From: an uncultured Ilumatobacter sp.
GTDB lineage: Bacteria > Actinomycetota > Acidimicrobiia > Acidimicrobiales > Ilumatobacteraceae
Length of the DNA stretch: 11,313 nt
NCBI GenBank assembly: GCA_938049325.1
Contig: CALICC010000231.1
Span: forward strand, 1-11,313
Direction: 5' to 3'
This document shows positions 1 to 6,265 of the stretch, in pieces. Every line of letters starts with the position of its first letter. Within the stretch, counting starts at the first letter, position 1. The notes under the pieces are model-generated. The model was given only the letters and a program-made list of their open reading frames with translations. It ran no database searches and had not been told where the DNA came from. A program made the translations under genes and the position numbers.

Positions 1-873
1 CAGTCGGCGTCGACGCTGAACCTGCTTCGGGCGTTCACCAAGGGCGGGTTCGCCGACCTGTCCCGAGTTCACTCGTGGACGCAAGAGTTCGTTGCAGCGA
101 GCCCGGCAGGTCAGCGGTACGAGCAGCTCGCCTCCGAGATCGAGCGCGCGCTTTCGTTCATGCGGGCCTGCGGCATCGAGACCGAACACAACGCCAGCTT
201 GTCCGAAGTCGACGTCTACACCTCCCACGAGGCGCTCCTGCTCGGGTACGAAGAATCCTTGACCCGCCAAGACTCGCTCACCGGCGCCTGGTACGACTGC
301 TCCGCCCACATGTTGTGGATCGGCGAACGAACCCGCGATCTCGAAGGCGCACACGTGGAGTTCCTGCGAGGCGTCGGCAACCCGATCGGCTGCAAGGTCG
401 GCCCGACCACCGACGCCAACTACCTGATCGAACTCTGCGAGGTCCTCAACCCGTCACGGATCCCCGGCCGCCTCACGCTCATCACGCGCATGGGTGCCGA
501 CAAGATCGAAGACGGACTCCGCCCACTGCTTCGAGCCATCAAGGAGTCGGGTCATCCGGTGGTGTGGGCGTGCGATCCGATGCACGGCAACACGTTCACC
601 GCACCCAGCGGCCGCAAGACTCGCGACTTCGACGACATCGTCGCCGAGATCGGCGGCTTCGTCCGGGCGCACCGAGCCGAGGGAACGTGGCCCGGCGGCA
701 TCCACGTCGAGTTGACCGGCGACGACGTGACCGAGTGCTTGGGCGGAGCCGAAGAGCTGAGCGACAGCCAACTCGACGACCGATACCAGACGGTGTGCGA
801 CCCACGTCTCAACGGACGCCAGAGCGTCGACCTGGCGTTCCGCGTCGCTGAGCTGCTCCGCGACTTCACCTGA
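1..873 (+). CDS. aroG: Class II 3-deoxy-D-arabino-heptulosonate 7-phosphate (DAHP) synthase, 3' part (5' end outside window)
   Basis: First enzyme of the shikimate pathway: condenses phosphoenolpyruvate with erythrose 4-phosphate in the cytoplasm. The frame is open from base 1, giving 290 residues; family members are about 450-460, so roughly the first third is missing. Visible family motifs include TEHNASLSEVDVYTSHEA, WIGERTRDLEGAHVEFLRG, NPIGCKVGPT, LITRMGADKI and CDPMHGNT. The expected metal ligands are His195, Glu237 and Asp267 of the fragment. Their spacing (42 and 30 residues) equals that of His369, Glu411 and Asp441 in the Mycobacterium tuberculosis enzyme, which implies the window enters near residue 175 of that protein. 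The fourth ligand, a cysteine, would lie upstream. The type II class is typical of actinobacteria and plants. A serine hydrolase gene follows after 11 bases. Function is secure; allosteric behaviour cannot be judged from this fragment. Confidence 0.96.
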   Translation, partial: QSASTLNLLRAFTKGGFADLSRVHSWTQEFVAASPAGQRYEQLASEIERALSFMRACGIETEHNASLSEVDVYTSHEALLLGYEESLTRQDSLTGAWYDCSAHMLWIGERTRDLEGAHVEFLRGVGNPIGCKVGPTTDANYLIELCEVLNPSRIPGRLTLITRMGADKIEDGLRPLLRAIKESGHPVVWACDPMHGNTFTAPSGRKTRDFDDIVAEIGGFVRAHRAEGTWPGGIHVELTGDDVTECLGGAEELSDSQLDDRYQTVCDPRLNGRQSVDLAFRVAELLRDFT

Positions 874-884
874 TCCACTCCACG

Positions 885-1718
885 ATGGGAGTGCTCGATG
901 CGACCTCGACGTGGCCCGTGCCCACCGTCGCCGGCGCGATCGTGCACCGTGGCGAGGTTCTCGAACGCATCGGTCCCGGCGACCACATGTTCCGGCTGGC
1001 GTCGATCGGCAAGGTCCTCACTGCGTGGACCTGTTTGATCGCGATCGAAGAAGGCACGATCGCACTCGATGACCCCGTGGGCCCCGACGACGGCTCGGGT
1101 CGCACGCTGCGGCATCTGCTCGCACACGCGGGCGGCTACGGCTTCAACGCGGGCGATCCGATCGGCGCACCCGAACGGCGTCGGCAGTACGGCAACGCGG
1201 GAATCGAAGCAGCCGCCGACCATCTCGCGAGGGCTGCCGACATGAGCTTCGACGAATACCTCCGGGTCGGCCTCCTCGATCCGCTCGCCATGACCTCGAC
1301 CCAGCTCCGCGGGTCACCTGCGTTTCAGATGTGGTCGACGGTCGACGACCTCGTCCGGTTCTCGCAAGAAGTGACCGCACCGACGTTGATCACGAGCGAA
1401 ACGGCGGCTCTCGCTGCTCGTCCACACTTCCCGACTCTCGGGGGTATCGTTCCGGGCGTGGGTCGTTACGAGACGTGCCCCTGGGGTTTGGGGTTCGAGA
1501 TTCGGGGAGACAAGTCCCCCCACTGGACTGGGTCGCGCAATTCGACAGCGACGTACGGTCACTTCGGTGGTGCTGGCACCATGATGTGGATCGACCCCGA
1601 CCAGGACGGACTGAGTTTGATCGCCTTGACCGATCGGCCGTTCGACGATTGGGCCGAGGACGCGTTGCAGCTCTGGCCGGCGTTGTCCGATGCGACGATC
1701 GAGTCCGTGAGCAGCTGA
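885..1718 (+). CDS. Serine hydrolase of the class C beta-lactamase / penicillin-binding protein fold, probably cytoplasmic
   Basis: A 277-residue member of the beta-lactamase-related serine hydrolase family. The three active-site motifs are in order: Ser40-Ile-Gly-Lys43 (SxxK, nucleophile and base), Tyr102-Gly-Asn104 (YxN) and His226-Phe-Gly228 (HxG, in place of KTG). LDDPV at 61-65 and HLLAHAGG at 77-84 also match the family. The family covers peptidases, esterases, transesterases and lactamases, and the substrate cannot be told from sequence. No signal peptide is seen, so a periplasmic or secreted lactamase role is unlikely. It is shorter than typical members (350-400 residues). The ATG at 885 lies 11 bases after the DAHP synthase stop and has no good ribosome binding site, so the start is only moderately certain. 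Its stop overlaps the next start (TGATG), suggesting co-translation. Fold assignment is strong; exact function is unknown. Confidence 0.88.
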   Translation: MGVLDATSTWPVPTVAGAIVHRGEVLERIGPGDHMFRLASIGKVLTAWTCLIAIEEGTIALDDPVGPDDGSGRTLRHLLAHAGGYGFNAGDPIGAPERRRQYGNAGIEAAADHLARAADMSFDEYLRVGLLDPLAMTSTQLRGSPAFQMWSTVDDLVRFSQEVTAPTLITSETAALAARPHFPTLGGIVPGVGRYETCPWGLGFEIRGDKSPHWTGSRNSTATYGHFGGAGTMMWIDPDQDGLSLIALTDRPFDDWAEDALQLWPALSDATIESVSS

Positions 1719-2179
1719 TGCCGACCTTCAGCCACGGGGACCGAGTTCGCTACGCCACCACCGGCGACGACGGATTCCCCCTGGTGCGGTACGGCTTCGT
1801 CGGCGGAGAGTCCAGCGAATCCGGCCCGGTGGTCGTGCTACTCGACGGCGAACTCGGCAGCGACGTGGTCGACCTCGACAAGCTCGAGCCGGTCCACATC
1901 TCGACCGTCGAACTCAAGCTCGACGGCGCCGACTTGCTCAACGATCCGAAGCTCCGTCACGGCCTGATCGGACTGTGGGAAGCCGAAGCCGAAGAAGCCG
2001 GGCTCCGCATCGCCGCGATCCACCCGATCGACTCTGGATTGGGCGTTCGCGATACGAGCGAGGGTCTTGCGCTGGCGGAAGTGACTGCGGCCGGCGAAGA
2101 CTACGTGTTGCGGGCCACGCAGTGCCCTGACGACGCCGTGCTCTTGCACTGCGACCGTCCACAGCGCTTCTTCTTCTGA
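1718..2179 (+). CDS. Hypothetical protein, translationally coupled to the serine hydrolase
   Basis: Not recognised. The frame is open much further upstream, but the only sensible start is the ATG at 1718, which overlaps the hydrolase stop as TGATG; this gives 153 residues. The N-terminal part (about 3-60) begins HGDRVRY and runs through alternating hydrophobic strands to VDLDKLEPV. This is the pattern of a small SH3-like or KOW-like beta barrel, but that is only an impression. The rest (about 61-153) is acidic, with alternating helix and strand and a terminal RPQRFFF. There is no membrane segment, signal peptide or metal-binding cysteine pattern. The overlap implies co-expression with the hydrolase, perhaps a shared pathway. 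Codon use and composition resemble the neighbours, so there is no sign of transfer. It converges with the GGDEF-like gene, with 16 bases between stops. Confidence 0.75.
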   Translation: MPTFSHGDRVRYATTGDDGFPLVRYGFVGGESSESGPVVVLLDGELGSDVVDLDKLEPVHISTVELKLDGADLLNDPKLRHGLIGLWEAEAEEAGLRIAAIHPIDSGLGVRDTSEGLALAEVTAAGEDYVLRATQCPDDAVLLHCDRPQRFFF

Positions 2180-2195
2180 CGCGCGCTCCAGCCCC

Positions 2196-2864
2196 TCACA
2201 CCATGGGCGGAGCGAACGGTGTTGACGCGGGCGGCAGCATCGACACCGGGGCCGGCTCTGGCCGAACAGGCGTTGCGGCGGCGAAGAGATCAGCCAACTC
2301 CGCTCGGACCGTCGCAGACGCAACCATCGAGGCAGCCGCGAGGAGGCGTTCGGCGCGCACCTGCTCCGCTCGATCCACCGTGTTCGCGAGATCGTCGTAC
2401 GAGCCGGTCGAGACGCCGACCGACACCTCGACGTTCGACTCCGCCAGCAACGGCATCTGATCCACGTTCATCCGGACCCGCTCGGCAAGCACCACAGCAT
2501 CTGGCTCCTCGGTTTCCGGCAGGAGCACACAAAACGTCTCGGCCGTACGACGAAAGACGATGTCGGTCGTGCGTGCCGTCGCCATGATGAGCCACGCAAC
2601 CCGCTCGAGCACCTGTTCACCGGTTGGTCGACCGTCGACACCGTCGAACGACTCGAAGTCCTCGATCGCCACCATCATCGTGGAGGTTGGCATCGTCGAG
2701 GTTGGCATCGTGGAGGTTGGCCCGGTGGAGGTCTTCGGCACCGACGGCACCGCATCCGTAGCGTTCCCGATCATCTCGTCGAGATGTCGCCGGGTGAACA
2801 CCCCGGTTACAGGGTCGACGTCAACGTCCTCTCGAACCTGCTGTCGCCGAAAGCCGAATACCAC
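2196..2864 (-). CDS. Degenerate GGDEF-domain protein with an intact RxxD I-site; probable c-di-GMP binder, not a cyclase
   Basis: A 222-residue soluble protein starting at GTG, the first start codon in frame after an upstream TGA. The GGDEF fold is recognisable: DPVTGVFTRRHLDEMI (17-32) matches the DPLTGLxNRR opening, FESFDGVDGRPTGEQVL (70-86) matches FKxINDxxGHxxGDxxL, and VLLPET (113-118) and VEVSVGVST follow. The signature GG(D/E)EF reads TAETF (107-111). The first metal Asp of the DxD strand is Ala66, and the Asn that contacts the substrate guanine is Asp74. Diguanylate cyclase activity is therefore unlikely. Arg98-Thr-Thr-Asp101 lies exactly five residues before the signature, the position of the c-di-GMP inhibitory site in active cyclases such as PleD. 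The loop at 45-64 holds TSTMP repeats, and the tail is Pro/Ala-rich. There is no sensor or membrane domain. The gene lies 55 bases after the PIG-L gene and is probably co-transcribed with it. Confidence 0.82.
   Translation of the reverse strand: MVFGFRRQQVREDVDVDPVTGVFTRRHLDEMIGNATDAVPSVPKTSTGPTSTMPTSTMPTSTMMVAIEDFESFDGVDGRPTGEQVLERVAWLIMATARTTDIVFRRTAETFCVLLPETEEPDAVVLAERVRMNVDQMPLLAESNVEVSVGVSTGSYDDLANTVDRAEQVRAERLLAAASMVASATVRAELADLFAAATPVRPEPAPVSMLPPASTPFAPPMV
2676..2735. repeat. 15-bp tandem repeat, three near-perfect copies plus one decayed copy, inside the GGDEF-like gene
   Basis: Plus-strand unit CATCGTGGAGGTTGG occurs at 2676-2690, with one base change at 2691-2705 and again exactly at 2706-2720. 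A diverged fourth copy (CCCGGTGGAGGTCTT) is at 2721-2735. On the coding minus strand it encodes the pentapeptide repeat TSTGP-TSTMP-TSTMP-TSTMM. The unit is a multiple of three, so copy-number change keeps the frame. It falls in the loop between the first helix and the core strand of the GGDEF fold and would act as a variable-length flexible spacer. Confidence 0.9.
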
Positions 2865-2919
2865 ACTGAGTTTCTCGGCATATTCGGCGGCCTTCTTGAC
2901 GTGCTGCCGGACTCAGCAC

Positions 2920-3672
2920 TCAGCGCGTATCGACGACGCGGAACGACTCAGCACTCGATCCTTCGGGCAAGCCTCCCTCGGTTGCAATCGACTGCCACCA
3001 GGTCCGCACGCGTTCTTCCATCCCTTCGGGGTCGCGATGCTGGCTCTTGTGGCGCATCAGCGCGTCGATCTTGCGATCGAGCTGCGTCGTGATGTCGACC
3101 ACTTCGGCGTCACCCGTGCCGAACGGAATCCACACTTCGTCGACGCTCCAGTCTTCGATCTCGGCCGCAGGTTGCCCGGTGAAGGCAAACGGGTTGCGGG
3201 CGTCGGGATACACCGCAGACATCGTTGCCTCGCCGGTGGCGATGTGATCGGGGTGAGATCCGTACGTCGAGTCGAGATTGCGAACGGGCATCTGCGTGAT
3301 GACCACCTGCGGCCGAACCTGGCGGATCACCACGCTGATGTCGTGGCGCAGCTGAAGGTCGGCCACGACCGAGCCGTCCATGTGCCCGAGAAACCGGACG
3401 TCGGTGACGCCGACCTCAGCCGCCGCCTCGGTCTGTTCGCGACGTCGAATCATTGCCATGTCGGTCCGCGGGATCGAGTGGTCGAAACCACCTGCCTGGC
3501 CATCGGTGACCATGCAGTATGAGACTTCGACGCCCGCGTCGGTGAGATGCGCAATCGTCCCGGCTGCGCTGAAATCAACATCGTCTGGGTGTGCCATCAC
3601 CGCGAGGACGCGGTCGATCTTCGAGAACTCGAGCATCACGCCAGTCAATCGGGACACCAACGATTCGGGCAT
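2920..3672 (-). CDS. PIG-L (LmbE) family zinc-dependent deacetylase
   Basis: A 250-residue zinc hydrolase of the GlcNAc-PI deacetylase / MshB / Mca family, which removes acyl groups from N-acylated amino sugars or cuts related amides. The signature AHPDDVDF gives His28, Asp30 and Asp31, and SHPDH gives His140 and His143. By comparison with MshB, His28, Asp31 and His143 would bind zinc, Asp30 would be the general base, and His140 the general acid. The gap of about 110 residues between motifs and the total length are normal. No signal peptide is present, so it acts in the cytoplasm. Motif context does not single out MshB or Mca, and the substrate is open. The ATG at 3672 has no clear ribosome binding site; a start at Met13 (3636) is possible and would keep the active site. 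It is divergent from the P450 gene (29 bases) and lies upstream of the degenerate GGDEF gene on the same strand. Confidence 0.92.
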   Translation of the reverse strand: MPESLVSRLTGVMLEFSKIDRVLAVMAHPDDVDFSAAGTIAHLTDAGVEVSYCMVTDGQAGGFDHSIPRTDMAMIRRREQTEAAAEVGVTDVRFLGHMDGSVVADLQLRHDISVVIRQVRPQVVITQMPVRNLDSTYGSHPDHIATGEATMSAVYPDARNPFAFTGQPAAEIEDWSVDEVWIPFGTGDAEVVDITTQLDRKIDALMRHKSQHRDPEGMEERVRTWWQSIATEGGLPEGSSAESFRVVDTR

Positions 3673-3689
3673 CGCGGACCGTCGATGAA

Positions 3690-3695
3690 TACAGT
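3690..3695 (+). promoter_or_regulatory. Candidate -10 box (TACAGT) of a leaderless P450 transcript
   Basis: TACAGT fits the actinobacterial TANNNT consensus and sits at -12 to -7 relative to the ATG at 3702, so transcription would start at the initiation codon itself. No Shine-Dalgarno sequence precedes that ATG, which agrees with leaderless translation. No convincing -35 box is seen, as is common in actinobacteria. This is inference from position and consensus only. Confidence 0.45.
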
Positions 3696-3701
3696 CGGGT
3701 C

Positions 3702-4970
3702 ATGACGCTCAGCCACGAGATCACGCCTCAACCACTGGACAGCATCGATCTGTCGGCGCCAGAGTTCTGGGCGGCACCTCGGCACGTACGCGAAGGGGCC
3801 TTTCAAACGCTGCGTGACACGCCTGGGCTGGTGCACTACGACGAACGCGTCATCGAAGAAGCGCCCTTCCCACCCGGTGCCGGCTACTACGCCCTCACGC
3901 GCCACGAAGACATCTGGCACGTCAGCCGCAACGCCAATCTCTTCTGCTCCGGCCAGGGTTCGAACATCGGCGACCTCCCCCAGGAGATGAACGAGTTCTT
4001 CGGCTCCATGATCAACATGGACGACCCAAAGCACTTCCGTCTGCGATCAATCGTGTCGAAGGGCTTCACGCCGAAACAGATCGGACAGATCGACGAGATG
4101 ATCGTCGCGAAGGCTGCCGAGGTCATCGACCGGGTTCTCGAGCAGTTCCCCGAGAAGACCTGTGACTTCGTCGAACACATCGCTGCCGCACTGCCGCTCG
4201 AGATCATCTGCGACATGATGGGGATCCCGTCTGCGGACTACGCCCAGGTACTCGCATGGACGAACACGATCCTCGGCGTCGGCGACCCCGAGTACGTCAC
4301 GTCGTATGACGAACTGATGGCGCACTCGCTCGAGATGTTCATGTACGCCCAGGCTCTCGGCGAGGATCGACGCACGAACCCGCAAGACGACATCACGTCG
4401 GTGATGATGGCCGCCGAGGTCGACGGTGACCAGCTGACACCACAGGAGTTCGGCTCCTTCTTCATCTTGCTCGTCGTGGCCGGCAACGAGACAACGCGCA
4501 ATGCGATCAGCCACGGCATGAAGGCCCTCACCGACCATCCGGACCAACGCGAGCTGCTCTACGGCGACTACGAAACTCACGCGAAGACCGCCATCGAGGA
4601 GATCGTCCGCTACGCCACGCCGGTCATCCACTTCCGGCGCACCGCCACCGAAGACACCGAGATCAACGGCTTTCCGATCAAACAAGGCGAGAAGGTCGTG
4701 ATGTACTACAACTCCGGCAACCGCGACGAGCGGGTGTTCACCGATCCGCATCGTTTCGACGTGACCCGTGCGACGCAGCCCGCCCAGGTCGGATTCGGTG
4801 CGGGCGGACCGCACTTCTGCCTCGGCGCCAACCTGGCGCGCCGCGAACTGGTGATCATGTTCGACGAGATCCGACGCCGCGTCCCGTCGCTGCGCATCAC
4901 CGGGGATCCCGACTACCTTCAGTCAGCGTTCATCAACGGCATCAAGCGTGTCGAATGCGCGTGGGACTGA
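3702..4970 (+). CDS. Cytochrome P450, CYP124/CYP125-like (sterol or branched-lipid terminal hydroxylase type)
   Basis: A 422-residue soluble bacterial P450. Motifs in order: I-helix Ala260-Gly-Asn-Glu-Thr-Thr-Arg266 (oxygen activation), ExxR at Glu300-Ile-Val-Arg303, and the heme loop FGAGGPHFCLGANLARRE with Cys373 as the axial thiolate. AGNETTRNAISHGM, EEIVRYATPV, the HFCLGANLARRE heme loop and the C-terminal INGIK segment are, as I recall them, very close to the mycobacterial CYP124, CYP125 and CYP142 group. That group omega-hydroxylates methyl-branched lipids and the side chains of cholesterol and cholestenone. The substrate here is inferred. Redox partners are not in the window. The chosen ATG at 3702 gives the expected length; the frame is open upstream, but those codons overlap the divergent deacetylase gene. 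It begins 29 bases from that gene and is followed after 3 bases by a membrane protein gene. Confidence 0.94.
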   Translation: MTLSHEITPQPLDSIDLSAPEFWAAPRHVREGAFQTLRDTPGLVHYDERVIEEAPFPPGAGYYALTRHEDIWHVSRNANLFCSGQGSNIGDLPQEMNEFFGSMINMDDPKHFRLRSIVSKGFTPKQIGQIDEMIVAKAAEVIDRVLEQFPEKTCDFVEHIAAALPLEIICDMMGIPSADYAQVLAWTNTILGVGDPEYVTSYDELMAHSLEMFMYAQALGEDRRTNPQDDITSVMMAAEVDGDQLTPQEFGSFFILLVVAGNETTRNAISHGMKALTDHPDQRELLYGDYETHAKTAIEEIVRYATPVIHFRRTATEDTEINGFPIKQGEKVVMYYNSGNRDERVFTDPHRFDVTRATQPAQVGFGAGGPHFCLGANLARRELVIMFDEIRRRVPSLRITGDPDYLQSAFINGIKRVECAWD

Positions 4971-4973
4971 CGA

Positions 4974-5447
4974 TTGTCTGAATCACCACTTCCGACCGGT
5001 AGCGACATCACTCGGACCCTGACCGTTGTCGGCATGCTCACGTATGCGGCATGGCTGATCTTCTTGTTCCGCCAATTCGAGCGAGTCGCTCGCGTCACCG
5101 AACAGCGATTCGCCGGAGAGTGGGACCAACGGTTGGAGGTGTTGAGCTTCGTGGCATTGCCGCCAAACGTGATGCTCATCGTCTTGCCCGCCGTCGCTGC
5201 ATCGATCGCCACGTGGATGGCGGGCCCCACCCAAACACTTGAACTCGCGATCGTGCTGCGCCTGACCCGATGGTCGGCGAACTTGATGATCCTCATCGCC
5301 GGAGTGTCGGCAGTCGCGACGCTCGTCAACGACACCGTGAGCCCGACACGCATCGGCGACTTCGGTATGCGCATCGCGGGCATCCTCATCGCCGCAGCGG
5401 CGTCGAAACTCTGCCTCGAAGCGGGGCGCACGGCGCCGGGCGGCTGA
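4974..5447 (+). CDS. Small integral membrane protein, unknown function, directly downstream of the P450 gene
   Basis: A 157-residue hydrophobic protein not matched to a known family. Four membrane segments are likely at about 15-35, 56-82, 98-120 and 130-148. They are separated by a charged loop (36-54, containing RQFERVARVTEQRF) and a short polar loop near 120-130. The start is TTG at 4974, 3 bases after the P450 stop, with a weak GGGA at 4963-4966 as a possible ribosome binding site. The next in-frame ATG is codon 21 and would cut into the first membrane segment, so TTG is preferred. The tight spacing implies co-transcription with the P450 and perhaps a helper role at the membrane, but nothing in the sequence shows a mechanism. 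It converges with the thymidine kinase gene, with 23 bases between stops. Confidence 0.72.
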   Translation: MSESPLPTGSDITRTLTVVGMLTYAAWLIFLFRQFERVARVTEQRFAGEWDQRLEVLSFVALPPNVMLIVLPAVAASIATWMAGPTQTLELAIVLRLTRWSANLMILIAGVSAVATLVNDTVSPTRIGDFGMRIAGILIAAAASKLCLEAGRTAPGG

Positions 5448-5470
5448 GTCGGTCGGAACGTTCGGGTGGT

Positions 5471-6070
5471 TCAGGCGCCGAGATCGGCAGTGCGGAAGTG
5501 GTTGCGACACAGCAGTTCGTAGCGCACCGAGTCACCGAACAACGGCTGATCGGCATCGTTCGTGTCGCCAACGAGCACGGTGTCGCCTTCGTACACGACC
5601 GCGCCGTTGACGACGCGAGCGTTGTGGGTGGCGCGAGCTCCGCACCAGCAGCGAGCTTCGACTTGGAGCGGGATGTGTTCGTCGGCCAACTCGAGCATGC
5701 GCCGCGTCCCATCGAACAGCTCACCTCGAAAGTTCGTGAGGAGTCCGAACGCATAGACGTCGACCGCGAGATCATCGACCACGCGAGCCAACTGGTCGCA
5801 CTGCGCAGGCGTGTAGAACTGCGCCTCGTCGCAGATCACGTAGTGGATCGGCCAGTTGTCGGCAGCGAGCCGATACAGGTCGACCTCGGGCCCGACCTCG
5901 ATCGCCGGGGCAGCAACTCCGAGACGACTCGTGACCTGGCGCCCCTCACGATCCATCGTCGTGAGCAGCAGGCCGTACAGCTGCCGGTTGGCAAGATTGT
6001 GATGGATTTGGAGCGCCACCGTGCTCTTGCCGGAACCCATGGTTCCGAAGTTGAAACGAAGCGTGGCCAT
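5471..6070 (-). CDS. tdk: Thymidine kinase (TK1-type)
   Basis: Phosphorylates thymidine to dTMP with ATP in the nucleotide salvage pathway. It has 199 residues, normal for the bacterial TK1-like family. The P-loop is Gly9-Thr-Met-Gly-Ser-Gly-Lys15-Ser-Thr17. Asp81-Glu82-Ala-Gln84 is the DEAQ box with the expected catalytic base Glu82. GLLTNFRGELFDG is the lasso-region start. The structural zinc site is Cys141-x-Cys143 with Cys188-x2-His191; the first pair has one spacer residue rather than two and the last ligand is His, so the site varies from the CxxC/CxxC form. The gene follows the small lipoprotein gene after 22 bases and the DNA ligase gene before that, suggesting one minus-strand transcript. 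There is no clear Shine-Dalgarno before the ATG at 6070. The identification is firm. Confidence 0.96.
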   Translation of the reverse strand: MATLRFNFGTMGSGKSTVALQIHHNLANRQLYGLLLTTMDREGRQVTSRLGVAAPAIEVGPEVDLYRLAADNWPIHYVICDEAQFYTPAQCDQLARVVDDLAVDVYAFGLLTNFRGELFDGTRRMLELADEHIPLQVEARCWCGARATHNARVVNGAVVYEGDTVLVGDTNDADQPLFGDSVRYELLCRNHFRTADLGA

Positions 6071-6092
6071 CGATCTGCGAAGTTACCCGCGA

Positions 6093-6251
6093 TCAGCCGG
6101 GGATCTCGGCACCCCCGGTGTCGTTCTCGACCTGCGCAGGTCCGTCGATTTCGATCAGCTCACCAGGTTCAGGCGTCGGAGGCTTGTCGTCGTCAGAGCA
6201 CCCGACCATCGCCAGAACCAACGCCGATGTGATCACTGCAGTACGAAGCAT
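6093..6251 (-). CDS. Tiny lipoprotein (52 aa) between the ligase and thymidine kinase genes
   Basis: A short gene read on the minus strand from ATG at 6251 to TGA at 6093. The N-terminus is a textbook lipoprotein signal: Met-Leu-Arg3, a hydrophobic core of about 12 residues (AVITSALVLAMV) and Gly17-Cys18, the expected lipidation and cleavage site. The Met at the -3 position is slightly unusual for a lipobox. The mature part is only 35 residues, acidic and proline-rich (SDDDKPPTPEPGELIEIDG at its start), without a recognisable domain. It is an outward-facing lipid-anchored peptide of unknown role. It starts 14 bases after the ligase stop and ends 22 bases before tdk. A TATCCT box lies exactly at -12 to -7, so it may also have its own leaderless promoter. 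The coherent signal sequence in a gap of this length argues for a real gene. Confidence 0.75.
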   Translation of the reverse strand: MLRTAVITSALVLAMVGCSDDDKPPTPEPGELIEIDGPAQVENDTGGAEIPG

Positions 6252-6257
6252 CCGAGC

Positions 6258-6263
6258 AGGATA
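6258..6263 (-). promoter_or_regulatory. Candidate -10 box (TATCCT) for a leaderless lipoprotein-tdk transcript
   Basis: Read on the minus strand, TATCCT fits TANNNT and lies at -12 to -7 from the lipoprotein ATG, the position expected when transcription starts at the start codon. No Shine-Dalgarno sequence is present in the 14 bases between the ligase stop and this ATG. It would allow expression of the lipoprotein and tdk without the ligase. Consensus-based inference. Confidence 0.4.
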
Positions 6264-6265
6264 GG

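Noticed and set aside
75..851. A 258-codon plus-strand frame over the DAHP synthase gene
   Set aside because: The translation is Arg-rich without motifs, while the frame starting at base 1 carries all the DAHP synthase ligands.
2560..2735. Tandem units considered as the start of a CRISPR or other DNA-level array
   Set aside because: Units are 15 bp, contiguous without spacers, and in frame inside a coding gene.
2560..3522. A 320-codon plus-strand frame across the GGDEF and PIG-L genes
   Set aside because: It spans the ends of two well-supported minus-strand genes and shows no family motif.
5456..5463. GAACGTTC palindrome between the membrane protein and tdk stops, considered as a terminator
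   Set aside because: It is only 8 bases, without loop or U-run, and expected by chance.
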